The translations under genes were made by a program, and so were the position numbers. 64,000 nt of DNA from Agromyces salentinus (lineage in GTDB: Bacteria > Actinomycetota > Actinomycetes > Actinomycetales > Microbacteriaceae). Position 1 is the stretch's first letter; every line of letters begins with the position of its first letter. Of this stretch, positions 19,507-29,483 are shown in pieces. The stretch covers positions 62,001 to 126,000 of the forward strand of contig NZ_WBIR01000002.1 of NCBI RefSeq assembly GCF_009749395.1. Reading direction: 5' to 3'. The notes under the pieces are model-generated. The model was not told the DNA's origin and searched no databases. It worked only from the letters and a program-made list of their open reading frames with translations.

Positions 19507-19512
19507 ATTATA
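19507..19512 (-). promoter_or_regulatory. sigA promoter -10 (TATAAT)
   Basis: Exact TATAAT on the minus strand, rare in this GC-rich sequence, giving a leader of about 145 nt before sigA. No strong -35 is visible. The rest of the 328-bp gap (19356-19683) shows no further gene. Confidence 0.55.
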
Positions 19513-19683
19513 CAGGCGCAGCGCTCCACTGCCGTACACGTCCGGCAGCGCGCCGTCCGTGCCCGACCCGCGCACGCCCACCGGTATGAGTGATGCAACG
19601 ACTGGGGCAGGCCACGCATTCCCGATCGACGCACCCGCCAGCGCGATCGACCGGAGTCCCGGCCCTCGCCGGCGAGAGATTTC

Positions 19684-20610
19684 TCAGCTGCCGAGCGGCG
19701 ACTCGTCGTCGTGCCTGCGGCGCACGGCCAGGAACTTCTCCAGTTCGGCGGCGATCTCGTCCGCGGAGGGCAGCTCGCCGCCCTCGTCGGTGAGGGGCGA
19801 CCGGAGGGTCGTCTCCTCCATATAGGTATCGTGACGCTCCTCGAGCGTGCCGACGAGCCGGGCGAGCTCCGCATTGCCGGCGACCTGCTCGTCGATTCGC
19901 GCGACGAAGTCCCGGTTCTGCTCGCGCAGGCTGTCGGTCGGGAAGATGCGGCCGGTGGCCTTGCTCACGGCCTCGAGCGCGGCGACGGCCGCGGCGGGGT
20001 ACTCGGTGTCGCTCAGGTAGTGCGGGATGAGCAGGACGAACCCGACGATCGGCTGCCCGCTCTCGTACAGCCGGTACTCCACCAGGTGCAGCGCGTTCGC
20101 AGGCGCCTCGGTGGTCGGCCGCCAGACCGAGAGCGCCTCCACGAGCTCGCCACGGTTTCCGCTGACCGTCATGCTCACCGGACGGGTGTGGGGCACGGGC
20201 ATCGGGATGGCATTCAGCCAGGTGGTCGACGACACGCCGAGCCGATCGATCAGCTGGAGGACCGCCGCTCCGAAGCGCTCCCACTGGAAATCGGGCTCGT
20301 AGCCCGTGAGCAGGAGGAACTGCTGGCCGATCTCGTCCCGCGCGAGCGAGAGCATGAGGCGCGGCGGACGATAGTCGGTGATGTGGTCCTCCTCGAAGAG
20401 GATGACCGGACGGCGCGCGCGATAATCGAGCAGCTCGTCGGCGTCGAACGTCGCGACGACGACGTTCTCGAGGGTTGCGAGCAGGTAGTCGGTGGTCTGC
20501 GCGACGGCTCCCCCGGCGTCGGCGAACCCGGTCAACCCGGCGATGAGCGGCAGGCCGCGAGGCACCTCGACCTCGGGGCTGAGCTCGTACAGGGAACGTG
20601 GATCGCGCAT
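19684..20610 (-). CDS. PAC2 family protein (proteasome assembly chaperone-like)
   Basis: Conserved actinobacterial PAC2-family protein of 308 residues, related to archaeal and eukaryotic proteasome assembly chaperones; its actinobacterial role is not established. Typical family sequence is visible: [20 protein letters not shown] at the N-terminus and the [13 protein letters not shown] segment, with a helical C-terminal part. The ATG is 6 nt from a minus-strand TAGGCT. No proteasome gene is present in the window. Confidence 0.85.
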   Translation of the reverse strand: MRDPRSLYELSPEVEVPRGLPLIAGLTGFADAGGAVAQTTDYLLATLENVVVATFDADELLDYRARRPVILFEEDHITDYRPPRLMLSLARDEIGQQFLLLTGYEPDFQWERFGAAVLQLIDRLGVSSTTWLNAIPMPVPHTRPVSMTVSGNRGELVEALSVWRPTTEAPANALHLVEYRLYESGQPIVGFVLLIPHYLSDTEYPAAAVAALEAVSKATGRIFPTDSLREQNRDFVARIDEQVAGNAELARLVGTLEERHDTYMEETTLRSPLTDEGGELPSADEIAAELEKFLAVRRRHDDESPLGS

Positions 20611-20616
20611 GGTTCC

Positions 20617-20622
20617 AGCCTA
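20617..20622 (-). promoter_or_regulatory. PAC2 gene -10 element (leaderless)
   Basis: TAGGCT on the minus strand, 6 nt from the ATG, so the transcript should start at the start codon. Confidence 0.5.
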
Positions 20623-20684
20623 CTGAGCGCACCGGCGAGCCCGGCCCTGATCGCCCGACCGGCGAGATGCTCAGAGCGAACACG

Positions 20685-20690
20685 TAGCAT
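20685..20690 (+). promoter_or_regulatory. pepA -10 element (leaderless)
   Basis: TAGCAT followed by 7 nt and the pepA ATG. No ribosome binding site lies between. Confidence 0.45.
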
Positions 20691-20697
20691 TCGCTGC

Positions 20698-22170
20698 ATG
20701 AGCTCTCCCGATCTTCGCCTCAGCGACCAGTCGCCCGCGACCTCCGACGCCGACGTCCTCGTCCTCACCGCGACGGCGGGCGACGACGGGGCCGTGCTCC
20801 TCGCCGTCGAAGGCTACGACTGGGTCGCTCCGTCGCTCACCCGGCTGGGGGCGAAGGGCTCCGTCGACGAACTCGTCCGGCTCCCCTCCCAGACCGATGG
20901 CCCGGCCGTCGTCGCGGTCGCCGGCCTCGGGAAGCACGCGGATGCCGCGTCGATGCGCCTCGCCCTCGGCGGCGCCCTGCGCAGGCTCGCCGGCCAGGGT
21001 CACGTCGCCGTCGCGGTGCCGATCGAGGTGGCCGGCCTCGCGGAGGCGATGCTCGAAGGCGCCGCGCTCGGCGCCTACGCCTTCACCGCGTATCGCACGG
21101 ACCCGACCGCGGCCGTCGAACGGATCACCCTGCACGTCGCGGCACCGTCGGCCGACGTCCGTCTCGACCGCGTCCGCGCCGTCGCCGATGCCGCGCGGCG
21201 GACGAAGGACCTCGTCAACACCGCGCCGGCCGATCTCTCCCCCGCTCGATTCGCCGAGATCGCCGTCGATGCAGCCGACGCGGTCGGCGTCACCACGACC
21301 GTGTGGGACGAGGAGGCGCTCGAGACCGACGGGTTCGGCGGGATCCTCGGGGTGGGACAGGGGTCGGTGCGAGGACCGCGACTCGTCCGACTCGAGTACG
21401 CACCGGAATCCGCGAGCACGCACCTCGCGCTCGTCGGCAAGGGCATCACGTTCGACTCGGGCGGACTCTCGCTGAAGCCGGCGGGCTCGATGGTCGGCAT
21501 GAAGTCCGACATGGCCGGCGCGGCGACCGTGCTCTCGGCCATCCTCGCCCTCGCCACGCTGGGCGTCCCCGTCCGCGTGACGGGCTGGCTGTGCCTCGCC
21601 GAGAACATGCCTTCCGGCACCGCCATGCGGCCGAACGACGTGTTGCGCATGCGGGGCGGCACGACGGTCGAGGTGATCAACACCGACGCCGAGGGGCGGC
21701 TGGTGCTGGCCGACGGGCTCGTCGCCGCGAGCGAGGAGCAGCCCGACGCGATCATCGACGTCGCCACGCTCACCGGTGCGCAGGTCGTCGCCCTCGGCCA
21801 TCGCATCGGCGGGCTGATGGGCGACGACGCGCTCGTCGAGCGCGTCCGCAGGGCGGCGGATGCCGCAGGCGAGGCCTTCTGGCCGATGCCGTTGCCCGGC
21901 GACCTGATCGCGTACCTGAAGTCGGACGTCGCCGACCTCGCGAACGCCAAGCTCGGCACGACCATCCCGGGAATGCTCGTCGCCGGCGTCTTCCTCCGCG
22001 AGTTCGTCGGCACGGACCCGGAGTCGGGCGACCGCATCCCCTGGGCCCACCTCGACATCGCCGGACCGGGATACAACACCAGCGCACCCTGGGGTTTCAC
22101 CGGCGCCGGCGGCACCGCCATGGCCGTCCGCACGCTCATCGGCCTGAGCGAGGAGCTCGCCGCGGAGTAG
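20698..22170 (+). CDS. pepA: Leucyl aminopeptidase (PepA, M17)
   Basis: Di-zinc cytosolic aminopeptidase that removes N-terminal residues from peptides. The 490-residue protein has the M17 metal and active-site motifs: GKGITFDSGGLSLKP with the following MKSDMAGAA (metal Lys and Asp), and the signature NTDAEGRLVLADGL. The N-terminal domain is the variable macro-like fold of the family. Transcription appears leaderless. Confidence 0.94.
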   Translation: MSSPDLRLSDQSPATSDADVLVLTATAGDDGAVLLAVEGYDWVAPSLTRLGAKGSVDELVRLPSQTDGPAVVAVAGLGKHADAASMRLALGGALRRLAGQGHVAVAVPIEVAGLAEAMLEGAALGAYAFTAYRTDPTAAVERITLHVAAPSADVRLDRVRAVADAARRTKDLVNTAPADLSPARFAEIAVDAADAVGVTTTVWDEEALETDGFGGILGVGQGSVRGPRLVRLEYAPESASTHLALVGKGITFDSGGLSLKPAGSMVGMKSDMAGAATVLSAILALATLGVPVRVTGWLCLAENMPSGTAMRPNDVLRMRGGTTVEVINTDAEGRLVLADGLVAASEEQPDAIIDVATLTGAQVVALGHRIGGLMGDDALVERVRRAADAAGEAFWPMPLPGDLIAYLKSDVADLANAKLGTTIPGMLVAGVFLREFVGTDPESGDRIPWAHLDIAGPGYNTSAPWGFTGAGGTAMAVRTLIGLSEELAAE

Positions 22171-22269
22171 TAGGGTCTTTGGGGGCGAGTTCTTCGTCCA
22201 TCACTCCGTCCTCGGTGACCCACCAACGGCGGTTCGTGCTGCAGAACAGTTGCGCAAGGGAGATTCCGG

Positions 22270-23643
22270 TTGTCCGAGCAGAACTTTGACATTGTCATCC
22301 TCGGTGGCGGCAGCGGAGGCTATGCGGCGGCGCTTCGCGCCGTCCAGCTCGGCTTCACCGTCGGCCTCGTCGAGAAGGACAAGCTCGGCGGCACCTGCCT
22401 GCACCGCGGCTGCATCCCCACCAAGGCACTGCTCCACGCCGCCGAGATCGCCGAGCACACCCGCGATGCCGCGAGGTTCGGTGTCCGGGCCACGTTCGAG
22501 GGCATCGACGTCCCCGCCGTCACCGCGTACCGCGAGGGCATCATCTCGAGCAAGTACAAGGGTCTCCAAGGCCTGATCAAGGCTCGCGGCATCACCGTCA
22601 TCGAGGGCGAGGGACGACTCGTCGCCCCCAACGCGGTCCAGGTGGGCGACCAGCGCATCGTCGGCAAGAACGTCATCCTCGCGACCGGCTCGTACTCGCG
22701 CTCGCTCCCGGGCCTCGAGATCGGCGGCCGCGTCATCACGAGCGAGCAGGCGCTCGAACTCGACTTCGTCCCGGGCAAGGTGGCCATCCTCGGCGGCGGC
22801 GTGATCGGCGTCGAGTTCGCGAGCGTCTGGAAGTCCTTCGGCGCCGAGGTCACGATCATCGAAGCGCTCCCCCACCTCGTTCCGAACGAGGAGGAGTCGA
22901 TCTCCAAGCAGCTCGAGCGAGCCTTCCGCAAGCGCGGCATCGAGTACAAGCTCGGCGTCCGATTCCAGTCCGTGAGCCAGCACGATGACGGTGTCGTCAT
23001 CACGCTCGAGAACGGAGACACGGTCGAGGCCGAGCTCCTGCTCGTCGCCGTCGGTCGAGGCCCGGTCACGCAGGGGCTCGGGTATGAAGAGGCGGGCGTC
23101 ACGGTCGACCGCGGCTTCGTGATCACCGACGAGCGCCTCTCGACCGGCGTCCCCGGCCTGTACGCCGTCGGCGACATTGTTCCGGGCCTCCAGCTCGCCC
23201 ACCGCGGATTCCAGCAGGGCATCTTCGTCGCCGAGGAGATCGCGGGCCTCAACCCGATCATCGTCGAGGACGTCAACATCCCGAAGATCACGTACTGCGA
23301 GCCCGAGATCGCCTCCATCGGCTACTCCGAGGCGAAGGCGGCCGAGAAGTTCGGTGCCGACCAGGTCTCCTCGTACGAGTACAACCTCGCCGGCAACGGC
23401 AAGAGCCACATCCTCGAGACGAGCGGATCCATCAAGGTCGTCCGCGTCAACGACGGTCCGGTGGTCGGCGTGCACATGATCGGCGGCCGGGTCGGCGAGC
23501 TGATCGGCGAAGCACAGCTCGCCGTGAACTGGGAGGCCTACCCGGAGGACATCGCACCGTTCCTCCACGCGCACCCCACGCAGAACGAGGCCCTCGGCGA
23601 GGCGTTCCTGAAGCTCGCCGACAAGCCGCTGCACGCCCTCTGA
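22270..23643 (+). CDS. lpdA: Dihydrolipoyl dehydrogenase (E3)
   Basis: FAD enzyme that reoxidizes dihydrolipoyl groups of 2-oxoacid dehydrogenase complexes. The FAD motif GGGSGGYAA is at residues 12-20, the redox-active disulfide GGTCLHRGC uses C43 and C48, the NAD-binding motif is GGGVIGVEFAS, and the C-terminal catalytic His-Glu pair is in HAHPTQNEALGE. The length of 457 is standard. The start is TTG; no better in-frame start is apparent. sucB follows after 67 bp with a promoter-like TAGAAA/TAAGCT region, so it may be read both with and without lpdA. Confidence 0.95.
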   Translation: MSEQNFDIVILGGGSGGYAAALRAVQLGFTVGLVEKDKLGGTCLHRGCIPTKALLHAAEIAEHTRDAARFGVRATFEGIDVPAVTAYREGIISSKYKGLQGLIKARGITVIEGEGRLVAPNAVQVGDQRIVGKNVILATGSYSRSLPGLEIGGRVITSEQALELDFVPGKVAILGGGVIGVEFASVWKSFGAEVTIIEALPHLVPNEEESISKQLERAFRKRGIEYKLGVRFQSVSQHDDGVVITLENGDTVEAELLLVAVGRGPVTQGLGYEEAGVTVDRGFVITDERLSTGVPGLYAVGDIVPGLQLAHRGFQQGIFVAEEIAGLNPIIVEDVNIPKITYCEPEIASIGYSEAKAAEKFGADQVSSYEYNLAGNGKSHILETSGSIKVVRVNDGPVVGVHMIGGRVGELIGEAQLAVNWEAYPEDIAPFLHAHPTQNEALGEAFLKLADKPLHAL

Positions 23644-23710
23644 TCCACGCAACCCCCATTCGACTGCAATAAGCTAGAAAGCGTCCCAACGCTGTGAAGG
23701 AGACAAGCGC

Positions 23711-25228
23711 ATGAGCGAATCCGTCAGCCTCCCGGCACTCGGTGAGAGTGTCACAGAGGGCACGGTCACCCGATGGCTGAAGAACGTCGGCGACCGTGTC
23801 GAGGTCGACGAGCCGCTGCTCGAGGTCTCGACCGACAAGGTCGACACCGAGATCCCGTCGCCGGTCGCCGGTGTCATCGAGGCGATCCTCGTCCAGGAGG
23901 ACGAGACCGTCGAGGTCGGCACCGCACTCGTGACGATCGGTGACGGCTCTGCCGCGCCGGCCGAGGAGGCACCGGCTCCTGCCGCCGAGGCTCCCGCAGC
24001 ACCGGCTCCCGCCGCCGAGGCCCCCGCAGCACCGGCTCCCGCACCCGAGGCCCCCGCGGCACCGGCCGCCGAAGCTCCGGCAGCACCGGCGCCCGAGGCT
24101 CCCGCTGCACCGGCCCCGGCCGCCGAAGCGCCCGCAGCACCGGCGCCGGAAGCTCCTGCTGCCCCCGCACCCGAAGCTCCCGCTGCGCCCGCCGCCGAAG
24201 CGCCCGCCGCGCCGGCGGCACCGGCAGCTCCGGCCGCACCTGCGCCCACGGCTGCGGCACCCGCCGCGCCGGCCGCACCCGCACCCGCCGCTGAAGCACC
24301 GGCCGCGGCTCCCGCCGCATCCGGTTCGCACGCCGGCGCTCCCGGATACGTCACCCCGATCGTGCGCAAGCTCGCGAACGACCAGGGCGTCGACCTCTCC
24401 AGCGTGACCGGCACGGGCGTCGGCGGACGCATCCGCAAGCAGGACGTCATCTCGGCGCAGACCGCGCCGAAGGCGGAGGCCGCCCCGGCGCGCACCCCGC
24501 TCGAGACGTCGCCGCTGCGCGGCACCACCGTCCCGATGACCCGGCTCCGCAAGGTCGTCGCAGAACGAGCCGTGGTCTCGATGCAGTCCACCGCCCAGCT
24601 CACCTCGGTGGTCGAGGTGGACGTGACGAAGGTCGCCCGCCTCCGCGACAAGGTCAAGGGCGACTTCCTCGCCAAGACCGGCAACAAGCTCAGCTTCCTG
24701 CCGTTCTTCGCACTCGCCACGGCCGAGGCGCTCCGCGCCTTCCCGATCATCAACTCCACGGTCGACGGCGACACCATCGTCTACCCGGCTCAGGAGAACG
24801 TGAGCATCGCCGTCGACACCGAGCGCGGCCTGCTCACCCCGGTGATCCGCAACGCGGGCGAACTCGACATCGCCGGCCTCGCAGCGCAGATCGCCGACCT
24901 CGCCGACCGCACGCGCAACAACCAGCTGAAGCCCGACGAGCTCTCGGGCGGCACGTTCACGCTGACCAACACGGGTTCGCGCGGCGCGCTGTTCGACACC
25001 CCGGTCGTGTTCCTGCCGCAGTCGGCCATCCTCGGCACGGGCATCGTCGTGAAGCGCCCGGTCGTCGTCACGACCGACGGCTCCGAGGCCATCGCGGTCC
25101 GCTCCATGGTCTACCTCGCGCTGTCGTACGACCACCGGATCATCGACGGCGCCGACGCGGCCCGCTTCCTCACGGCCGTCAAGGATCGCCTCGAGTCGGG
25201 CGACTTCGAGGCGGATCTCGGCATCTAG
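23711..25228 (+). CDS. sucB: 2-oxoacid dehydrogenase E2 (dihydrolipoamide acyltransferase)
   Basis: Acyltransferase core of the pyruvate and/or 2-oxoglutarate dehydrogenase complex. Domains in order: one lipoyl domain with the lipoylated Lys43 in STDKVDTE, an Ala/Pro/Glu linker of about 125 residues (80-203), an E3-binding domain ([15 protein letters not shown] to GGRIRKQDV), and the catalytic domain ending in [15 protein letters not shown] (H475, D479). In actinobacteria one such E2 often serves both complexes, so the symbol sucB is conventional. Its terminator lies inside the convergent neighbouring gene, with which it overlaps by 4 bp. Confidence 0.92.
   Translation: MSESVSLPALGESVTEGTVTRWLKNVGDRVEVDEPLLEVSTDKVDTEIPSPVAGVIEAILVQEDETVEVGTALVTIGDGSAAPAEEAPAPAAEAPAAPAPAAEAPAAPAPAPEAPAAPAAEAPAAPAPEAPAAPAPAAEAPAAPAPEAPAAPAPEAPAAPAAEAPAAPAAPAAPAAPAPTAAAPAAPAAPAPAAEAPAAAPAASGSHAGAPGYVTPIVRKLANDQGVDLSSVTGTGVGGRIRKQDVISAQTAPKAEAAPARTPLETSPLRGTTVPMTRLRKVVAERAVVSMQSTAQLTSVVEVDVTKVARLRDKVKGDFLAKTGNKLSFLPFFALATAEALRAFPIINSTVDGDTIVYPAQENVSIAVDTERGLLTPVIRNAGELDIAGLAAQIADLADRTRNNQLKPDELSGGTFTLTNTGSRGALFDTPVVFLPQSAILGTGIVVKRPVVVTTDGSEAIAVRSMVYLALSYDHRIIDGADAARFLTAVKDRLESGDFEADLGI
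23948..24322 (+). repeat. Ala-Pro-Glu linker repeat within E2 gene
   Basis: Coding repeat of irregular units such as EAPAAPAP, about 375 bp, forming the mobile arm between lipoyl and E3-binding domains. Repeat-number variation between strains is expected here. Confidence 0.85.
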
Positions 25229-26802
25229 TCGAACATCTCGCGAAGACGCCAACCGGCCTCGCTCCTCACCATGAGGAGCGAGGCCGGTTCCGTCTGACCG
25301 GCAGCAGCAACTCGCACGAGGACCGCCGCGCCCATCTCCGCGACGACCTCGACGTACTCGGGGTCCAGTTCCGGAACCTCGGGACCGCCATCGCGCGCCG
25401 CGATCATCGAATGCCAGTCGGACGCCTCGATGGCGGACCCCGGCTGAACGAGCGGACGGAGGCACTCGGGGTCGAGATCCGCGAAGCATGCTGCGCGTCG
25501 GCGGATGAGCAGCGCTGCGGCATCGGCCGGAGCGACCGAGCCCGAGAGGCCGTCCGGCTCGCCGGTCTGCTCCACGGCTCCCGCTGTCGGCGACGGGGGC
25601 CGGTCGGGCGCTTCGGCGGCCTCGGACGGCACGGTGACGATCGCGTCCGGCTTCGTCCCGCCGCCGCCCGGTGCGGGCGGCACGGCGGTCAGGAGGACCA
25701 CGAGCGCTCCAGCGCCGACGAGCGCCGCCACGACGAACGTTCGGCGGTGGCGACGCATCCACGCCGAGACGGCGACGCGGGGCCGCGCGAATCGCGCACC
25801 GTCCACCGAGTCGGCGAGGCGTTCCAGAAGCGGGGCGGGCATCTCGGCCACGTCGAGCAGGCCGCCGCCGGCCGTCATGAGGCCGGCCCCCCGGCGAGAA
25901 CGCACCGGGTGCTCGCCGGCCCCAGGTGCGGCGTCGGGCTCGGTGCTCGGCAGTGGCGGGACCATCCGGGTCGGCACCCGCGGTGCGCGCGCGACGACGG
26001 CGCCGCTGATCGGCACCGCTGCGGCCGCCGCGAACATGGCTCGCTCGAGTTCGCGCTCGAAGGGCTCGAACGGCCGCGCCTCGAGTGGACGGCCCATGAG
26101 ACGGCGCGCATCCTCGAAGACCCCCGCCGGGCGGACCGCGGCGATCACCGCCTCGACGTAGCCCGACATCGCGAGCAGCGCATCGCGCCTCATGGCGGTT
26201 CGCTCCGCCCCGCTGGATGGCATCCGTCGGATTCCGTCCAGCCCGAGCAGCCTCGGCCGGCCGGCCGCGTCGAGACGCACGTCGAACGCCGTGAGGTCCA
26301 CGTGCGCGAAATCCCGGTCGGCAAGCCTCGCCACGGCGTCGACGACGGGCGCGACCAGCGTGACCGCCTCTCCGGGCTCGATCGCCCGGTCGATGAGGAG
26401 CTGTCCGACCGTCGGCCCCGCAATCCGCTCCACGACGAGCACCCGGGCGCCGTCGGTCGAGGTCGCGACGTCGATCAGCGCGGGCACACCCGCGCCCGCC
26501 GCCTCCTCCATGACGGCGAGCTCGGTCGCGATGCTCACGTCGTCCACGTCGTCCCGGTACACGCGCAACGCGACCAGCGGTGCGGAGCCCGCGTCGACCG
26601 ACTCGCCCGATCGGGTGGGCGGCCCCCAGCCGCCCTCGCCTGCTCCACGCGCCGCCACCGCGAGGAAGACGTCCGCGCGCTGGCCCGACGAGATACGACG
26701 GACCACGCGATAGCCGGCGATCCGCGTGCCGGAGTCGGCCCGTGGGTCCTCCGGCGCCGGGTCGGGCTGGCGAGCGGAACGTCGTCGGGTGCGTCGCGTC
26801 AT
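25225..26802 (-). CDS. Membrane-anchored protein-kinase-like protein (pseudokinase)
   Basis: The 525-residue protein resembles a bacterial Ser/Thr kinase but key residues are gone. The Gly loop reads [12 protein letters not shown] (37-48), the VAIK lysine is Arg80 in LVALRVY, the catalytic loop is HVDLTAFDV (H167, D169; Asn replaced by Asp) and the DFG motif is LDG (188-190). After a Pro-rich juxtamembrane region there is one transmembrane helix (about 355-374) and an outside domain of about 150 residues containing two Cys. It is therefore likely a signalling scaffold, not an active kinase. I do not recognise a named family. Its last codons carry the terminator of sucB. Confidence 0.7.
   Translation of the reverse strand: MTRRTRRRSARQPDPAPEDPRADSGTRIAGYRVVRRISSGQRADVFLAVAARGAGEGGWGPPTRSGESVDAGSAPLVALRVYRDDVDDVSIATELAVMEEAAGAGVPALIDVATSTDGARVLVVERIAGPTVGQLLIDRAIEPGEAVTLVAPVVDAVARLADRDFAHVDLTAFDVRLDAAGRPRLLGLDGIRRMPSSGAERTAMRRDALLAMSGYVEAVIAAVRPAGVFEDARRLMGRPLEARPFEPFERELERAMFAAAAAVPISGAVVARAPRVPTRMVPPLPSTEPDAAPGAGEHPVRSRRGAGLMTAGGGLLDVAEMPAPLLERLADSVDGARFARPRVAVSAWMRRHRRTFVVAALVGAGALVVLLTAVPPAPGGGGTKPDAIVTVPSEAAEAPDRPPSPTAGAVEQTGEPDGLSGSVAPADAAALLIRRRAACFADLDPECLRPLVQPGSAIEASDWHSMIAARDGGPEVPELDPEYVEVVAEMGAAVLVRVAAAGQTEPASLLMVRSEAGWRLREMFD
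25251..25289. terminator. Terminator embedded in a coding region
   Basis: Perfect 18-bp stem (AACCGGCCTCGCTCCTCA and its complement) with a 3-nt loop, 23 bp past the sucB stop and inside the C-terminal codons of the convergent pseudokinase gene. Confidence 0.8.
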
Positions 26803-26940
26803 CCGATCAGCGTGGCCGACCGACACCACGCGCCACGCTGATCGCGGTCGTGCCGGGCGCAAGGCGACACGTGCGCTCCTGTCGAGGACGGGATGGGGTG
26901 CTTCCATCAGGTCGCGCCGCCGTCCGCGCCATCCGCTGTC

Positions 26941-26946
26941 TAGACT
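26941..26946 (+). promoter_or_regulatory. lipB -10 element (leaderless)
   Basis: TAGACT, then 7 nt, then the lipB ATG; transcript start coincides with the start codon. Confidence 0.5.
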
Positions 26947-26953
26947 GGGCGAC

Positions 26954-27595
26954 ATGCTCGACTTCGTCGTCGCGGGGCTAAGCGCCAACTCCGTGCCGTA
27001 CTTCGAGGGTCTCGACCTTCAGCGCGCCGTCCATCGCGCGGTCGTCAGGGGCGAACGCCCCGACACCGTCCTCCTCCTGGAGCACCCACCCGTCTACACC
27101 GCCGGAAAGCGGACCGCGCACGACGAGCGGCCCACCGACGGGACCCCGGTCATCGACGTCGACCGAGGCGGCAAGATCACCTGGCACGGTCCTGGCCAGC
27201 TCGTCGGGTACCCGATCATCCGCCTCTCCGAACCCGTCGACGTCGTCGCCTACGTCCGGCGGCTGGAGGGCGTCCTCATCGACGTCCTCACCGGGTTCGG
27301 CGTCGAGGGCCGCCGGGTCGACGGCAGATCCGGTGTCTGGGTCGGCTCCCACGGCCACGAGAGCAAGATCGCCGCGATCGGCATCCGGGTCGCCGACGGC
27401 GTCACGATGCACGGGTTCGCCCTCAACTGCTCGAACTCGACCGCCCCCTACGAGAAGATCGTCGCCTGCGGCATCCGTGATGCCGGAATCACGACCATCT
27501 CGCAGGTGACCGGACTCGAGACGACGCCGGAGGATGTCATCGAGCCGGTCATCGCGCAGTTCCGCGCCGCGTTCGAGGGTGCGGTCGCCGCGTGA
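26954..27595 (+). CDS. lipB: Octanoyltransferase (LipB)
   Basis: Transfers octanoyl groups from acyl carrier protein to the lipoyl domains of E2 proteins and the glycine cleavage H protein, forming an acyl-thioester intermediate. The 213-residue protein has the [18 protein letters not shown] signature and the catalytic Lys138 and Cys172 (in VACGI). Its stop overlaps the lipA GTG start by 4 nt, a coupled two-gene lipoate operon close to the lpdA-sucB pair it serves. Confidence 0.95.
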   Translation: MLDFVVAGLSANSVPYFEGLDLQRAVHRAVVRGERPDTVLLLEHPPVYTAGKRTAHDERPTDGTPVIDVDRGGKITWHGPGQLVGYPIIRLSEPVDVVAYVRRLEGVLIDVLTGFGVEGRRVDGRSGVWVGSHGHESKIAAIGIRVADGVTMHGFALNCSNSTAPYEKIVACGIRDAGITTISQVTGLETTPEDVIEPVIAQFRAAFEGAVAA

Positions 27596-28581
27596 GCGCC
27601 GAACCGCAGGGGCGCCGGATGCTGCGCCTCGAGGTCCGCAACGCCCAGACGCCGATCGAACGCAAGCCCGAGTGGATCAAGACCCGGGCCAAGATGGGGC
27701 CGGAGTACCGCCAGTTGCAGAGCCTCGTGAAGAGCGAGGACCTGCACACCGTCTGCCAGGAGGCCGGCTGCCCGAACATCTACGAGTGCTGGGAGGACCG
27801 GGAGGCCACCTTCCTCATCGGCGGCTCCCAGTGCACGAGACGCTGCGACTTCTGCCAGATCGACACCGGAAAGCCGGCCGACTACGACGTGGACGAGCCA
27901 CGCCGGGTCGCGGAATCGGTGCTGCGGATGAACCTGAGGTACTCGACGGTCACGGGCGTCGCCCGCGACGACCTGCCCGACGAGGGCGCATGGCTCTACG
28001 CCGAGACCATCCGCGAGATCCATCGGCAGTCGCCAGGGACCGGCGTGGAGATCCTCGTGCCCGACTTCTCCGGGAACCCGGTGCACCTCGCAGAGGTCTT
28101 CTCGGCGAGGCCGGAGGTCTTCGCCCACAACGTCGAGACGGTGCCCCGCATCTTCAAGCGGATCCGACCGGCCTTCCGGTACGAACGCTCGCTCGACGTG
28201 ATCACGCAGGGCCGGGCGGCCGGCCTCATCACGAAGTCGAACCTCATCCTGGGCATGGGCGAGGAGCGAGGCGAGGTGTCGCAAGCGCTCCAGGACCTGC
28301 ACGACGCCGGCACGGACATCATCACGATCACCCAGTACCTCAGGCCGAGCCCGCGGCATCTGCCGGTCGACCGCTGGGTGAGGCCGGAGGAGTTCGTCGA
28401 ACTCAAGGAGGAGGCCGAGCAGATCGGATTCCTCGGCGTGCTCGCCGGCCCACTCGTCCGCTCCTCGTATCGAGCAGGCCGTCTCTGGGCGCAGTCGATG
28501 CATGCCAAGGGCCGCGCGCTGCCCCCCGAACTCGCTCATCTCGCAGACACGACGGCAGGCTTCGCGCAGGCCGTCGGCTGA
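27592..28581 (+). CDS. lipA: Lipoyl synthase (LipA)
   Basis: Radical-SAM enzyme that inserts two sulfurs into protein-bound octanoyl groups. Both [4Fe-4S] sites are visible: the auxiliary cluster cysteines C55, C60 and C66 (CQEAGC, IYEC) and the radical-SAM motif C81-x3-C85-x2-C88 (CTRRCDFC). Length 329 is typical. The start is GTG in a GTGA overlap with lipB, which makes translation dependent on lipB. Confidence 0.96.
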   Translation: MSAEPQGRRMLRLEVRNAQTPIERKPEWIKTRAKMGPEYRQLQSLVKSEDLHTVCQEAGCPNIYECWEDREATFLIGGSQCTRRCDFCQIDTGKPADYDVDEPRRVAESVLRMNLRYSTVTGVARDDLPDEGAWLYAETIREIHRQSPGTGVEILVPDFSGNPVHLAEVFSARPEVFAHNVETVPRIFKRIRPAFRYERSLDVITQGRAAGLITKSNLILGMGEERGEVSQALQDLHDAGTDIITITQYLRPSPRHLPVDRWVRPEEFVELKEEAEQIGFLGVLAGPLVRSSYRAGRLWAQSMHAKGRALPPELAHLADTTAGFAQAVG

Positions 28582-28592
28582 GGCATCCGCAA

Positions 28593-28631
28593 GACCGCCT
28601 TCGCCCGTCGAGAACACGGTCGGAGGCGGTC
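28593..28631 (+). terminator. Weak hairpin after lipA
   Basis: GACCGCCT pairs with AGGCGGTC across 23 nt. It ends just before the promoter of the next gene; termination is uncertain. Confidence 0.35.
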
Positions 28632-28642
28632 GCGCGCGCCGC

Positions 28643-28648
28643 TATCCT
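28643..28648 (+). promoter_or_regulatory. DUF4191 gene -10 element (leaderless)
   Basis: TATCCT followed by 7 nt and the ATG. Confidence 0.45.
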
Positions 28649-28655
28649 TGTGTGC

Positions 28656-29369
28656 ATGGCACGCACCAAGGACTCGTCGTCTGCTCCGAAGGAACCCGGC
28701 CGTCTGAAGCAGATGTGGCAGGTCTTCCAGATGACCCGCCGCTACGACCCGACGGCCCAGTGGTTCATGCTCCTGGTGTTCCTCGCACCCGTCATCGTCG
28801 GCCTCGGCCTGGCGCTCTGGCTCAGCGAGGGCAACGGCTTCACGATCGCGCTGTGGATCGTGGCGGGCGTGCTCGCCGGTCTGCTGCTGGCGCTCATCGT
28901 GCTCGGCCGTCGCGCCGAGCGTGCCGCGTACTCGCAGATCGAGGGCCAGCCCGGAGCCGTCGGCGCCGTCCTCCGCAGCGGCCTGCGCGGCGGCTGGATC
29001 GGCAACGAGATGCCGGTCGCCGTCAACGGCAAGACGCAGGATGCCGTCTACCGCTCGGTCGGTCGGGGCGGCGTCGCCCTCATCAGCGAGGGCCCGCTCT
29101 CGCGCACCCAGCGCATGCTCGACGACGAGAAGCGCAAGGTCGCGCGCATCCTTCCGAACGTGCCGATCACGCTGCTCTCGGTCGGCACCGATGACGACTC
29201 GATCGCCTTGCACCGGCTCCCGTCCGCGCTGCGCAAGATCAAGCGCACCCTGACCAAGCCCGAGGTCCTCGCGGTCTCGAACCGTCTCAACTCGCTGCAG
29301 AACTCCCTGCCGATCCCGAAGGGCATCGACCCGATGAAGGCGCGCCCGCAGCGCGGGAAGATGCGCTGA
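28656..29369 (+). CDS. DUF4191 domain membrane protein
   Basis: Actinobacterial membrane protein of unknown function that commonly follows lipA. The 237-residue product has a conserved N-terminus (KQMWQVFQMTRRYDPTAQWF), two transmembrane helices (about 34-55 and 60-80), and a cytosolic C-terminal domain with repeated basic segments ending in KARPQRGKMR. Nothing in the sequence indicates a catalytic role. It sits between the lipoate genes and glnA, the order seen across actinobacteria. Confidence 0.85.
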   Translation: MARTKDSSSAPKEPGRLKQMWQVFQMTRRYDPTAQWFMLLVFLAPVIVGLGLALWLSEGNGFTIALWIVAGVLAGLLLALIVLGRRAERAAYSQIEGQPGAVGAVLRSGLRGGWIGNEMPVAVNGKTQDAVYRSVGRGGVALISEGPLSRTQRMLDDEKRKVARILPNVPITLLSVGTDDDSIALHRLPSALRKIKRTLTKPEVLAVSNRLNSLQNSLPIPKGIDPMKARPQRGKMR

Positions 29370-29391
29370 GACCCGCACGACCAGTCCGGAG

Positions 29392-29419
29392 GCGGCATTC
29401 GACACGAGTCGGATGCCGC
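29392..29419. terminator. Hairpin between DUF4191 and RDD genes
   Basis: GCGGCATTCGAC and GTCGGATGCCGC pair over 12 bp with one G-T wobble and a 4-nt loop, in the gap between convergent genes. Confidence 0.7.
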
Positions 29420-29483
29420 TTCCGTCGTTCCGCCGCGGGAACGGTCGGCTCCACCAGCATGAGCCGCGGCCGAGGAACAGCCG

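Noticed and set aside
23948-24322. Dense short repeats that could be taken for a CRISPR or satellite array
   Set aside because: They are in frame inside the E2 gene and encode the Ala/Pro/Glu linker; unit length is irregular and there are no spacers.
26803-26953. Riboswitch in the gap before lipB
   Set aside because: The gap contains no conserved aptamer-like core, and lipB appears to be leaderless.
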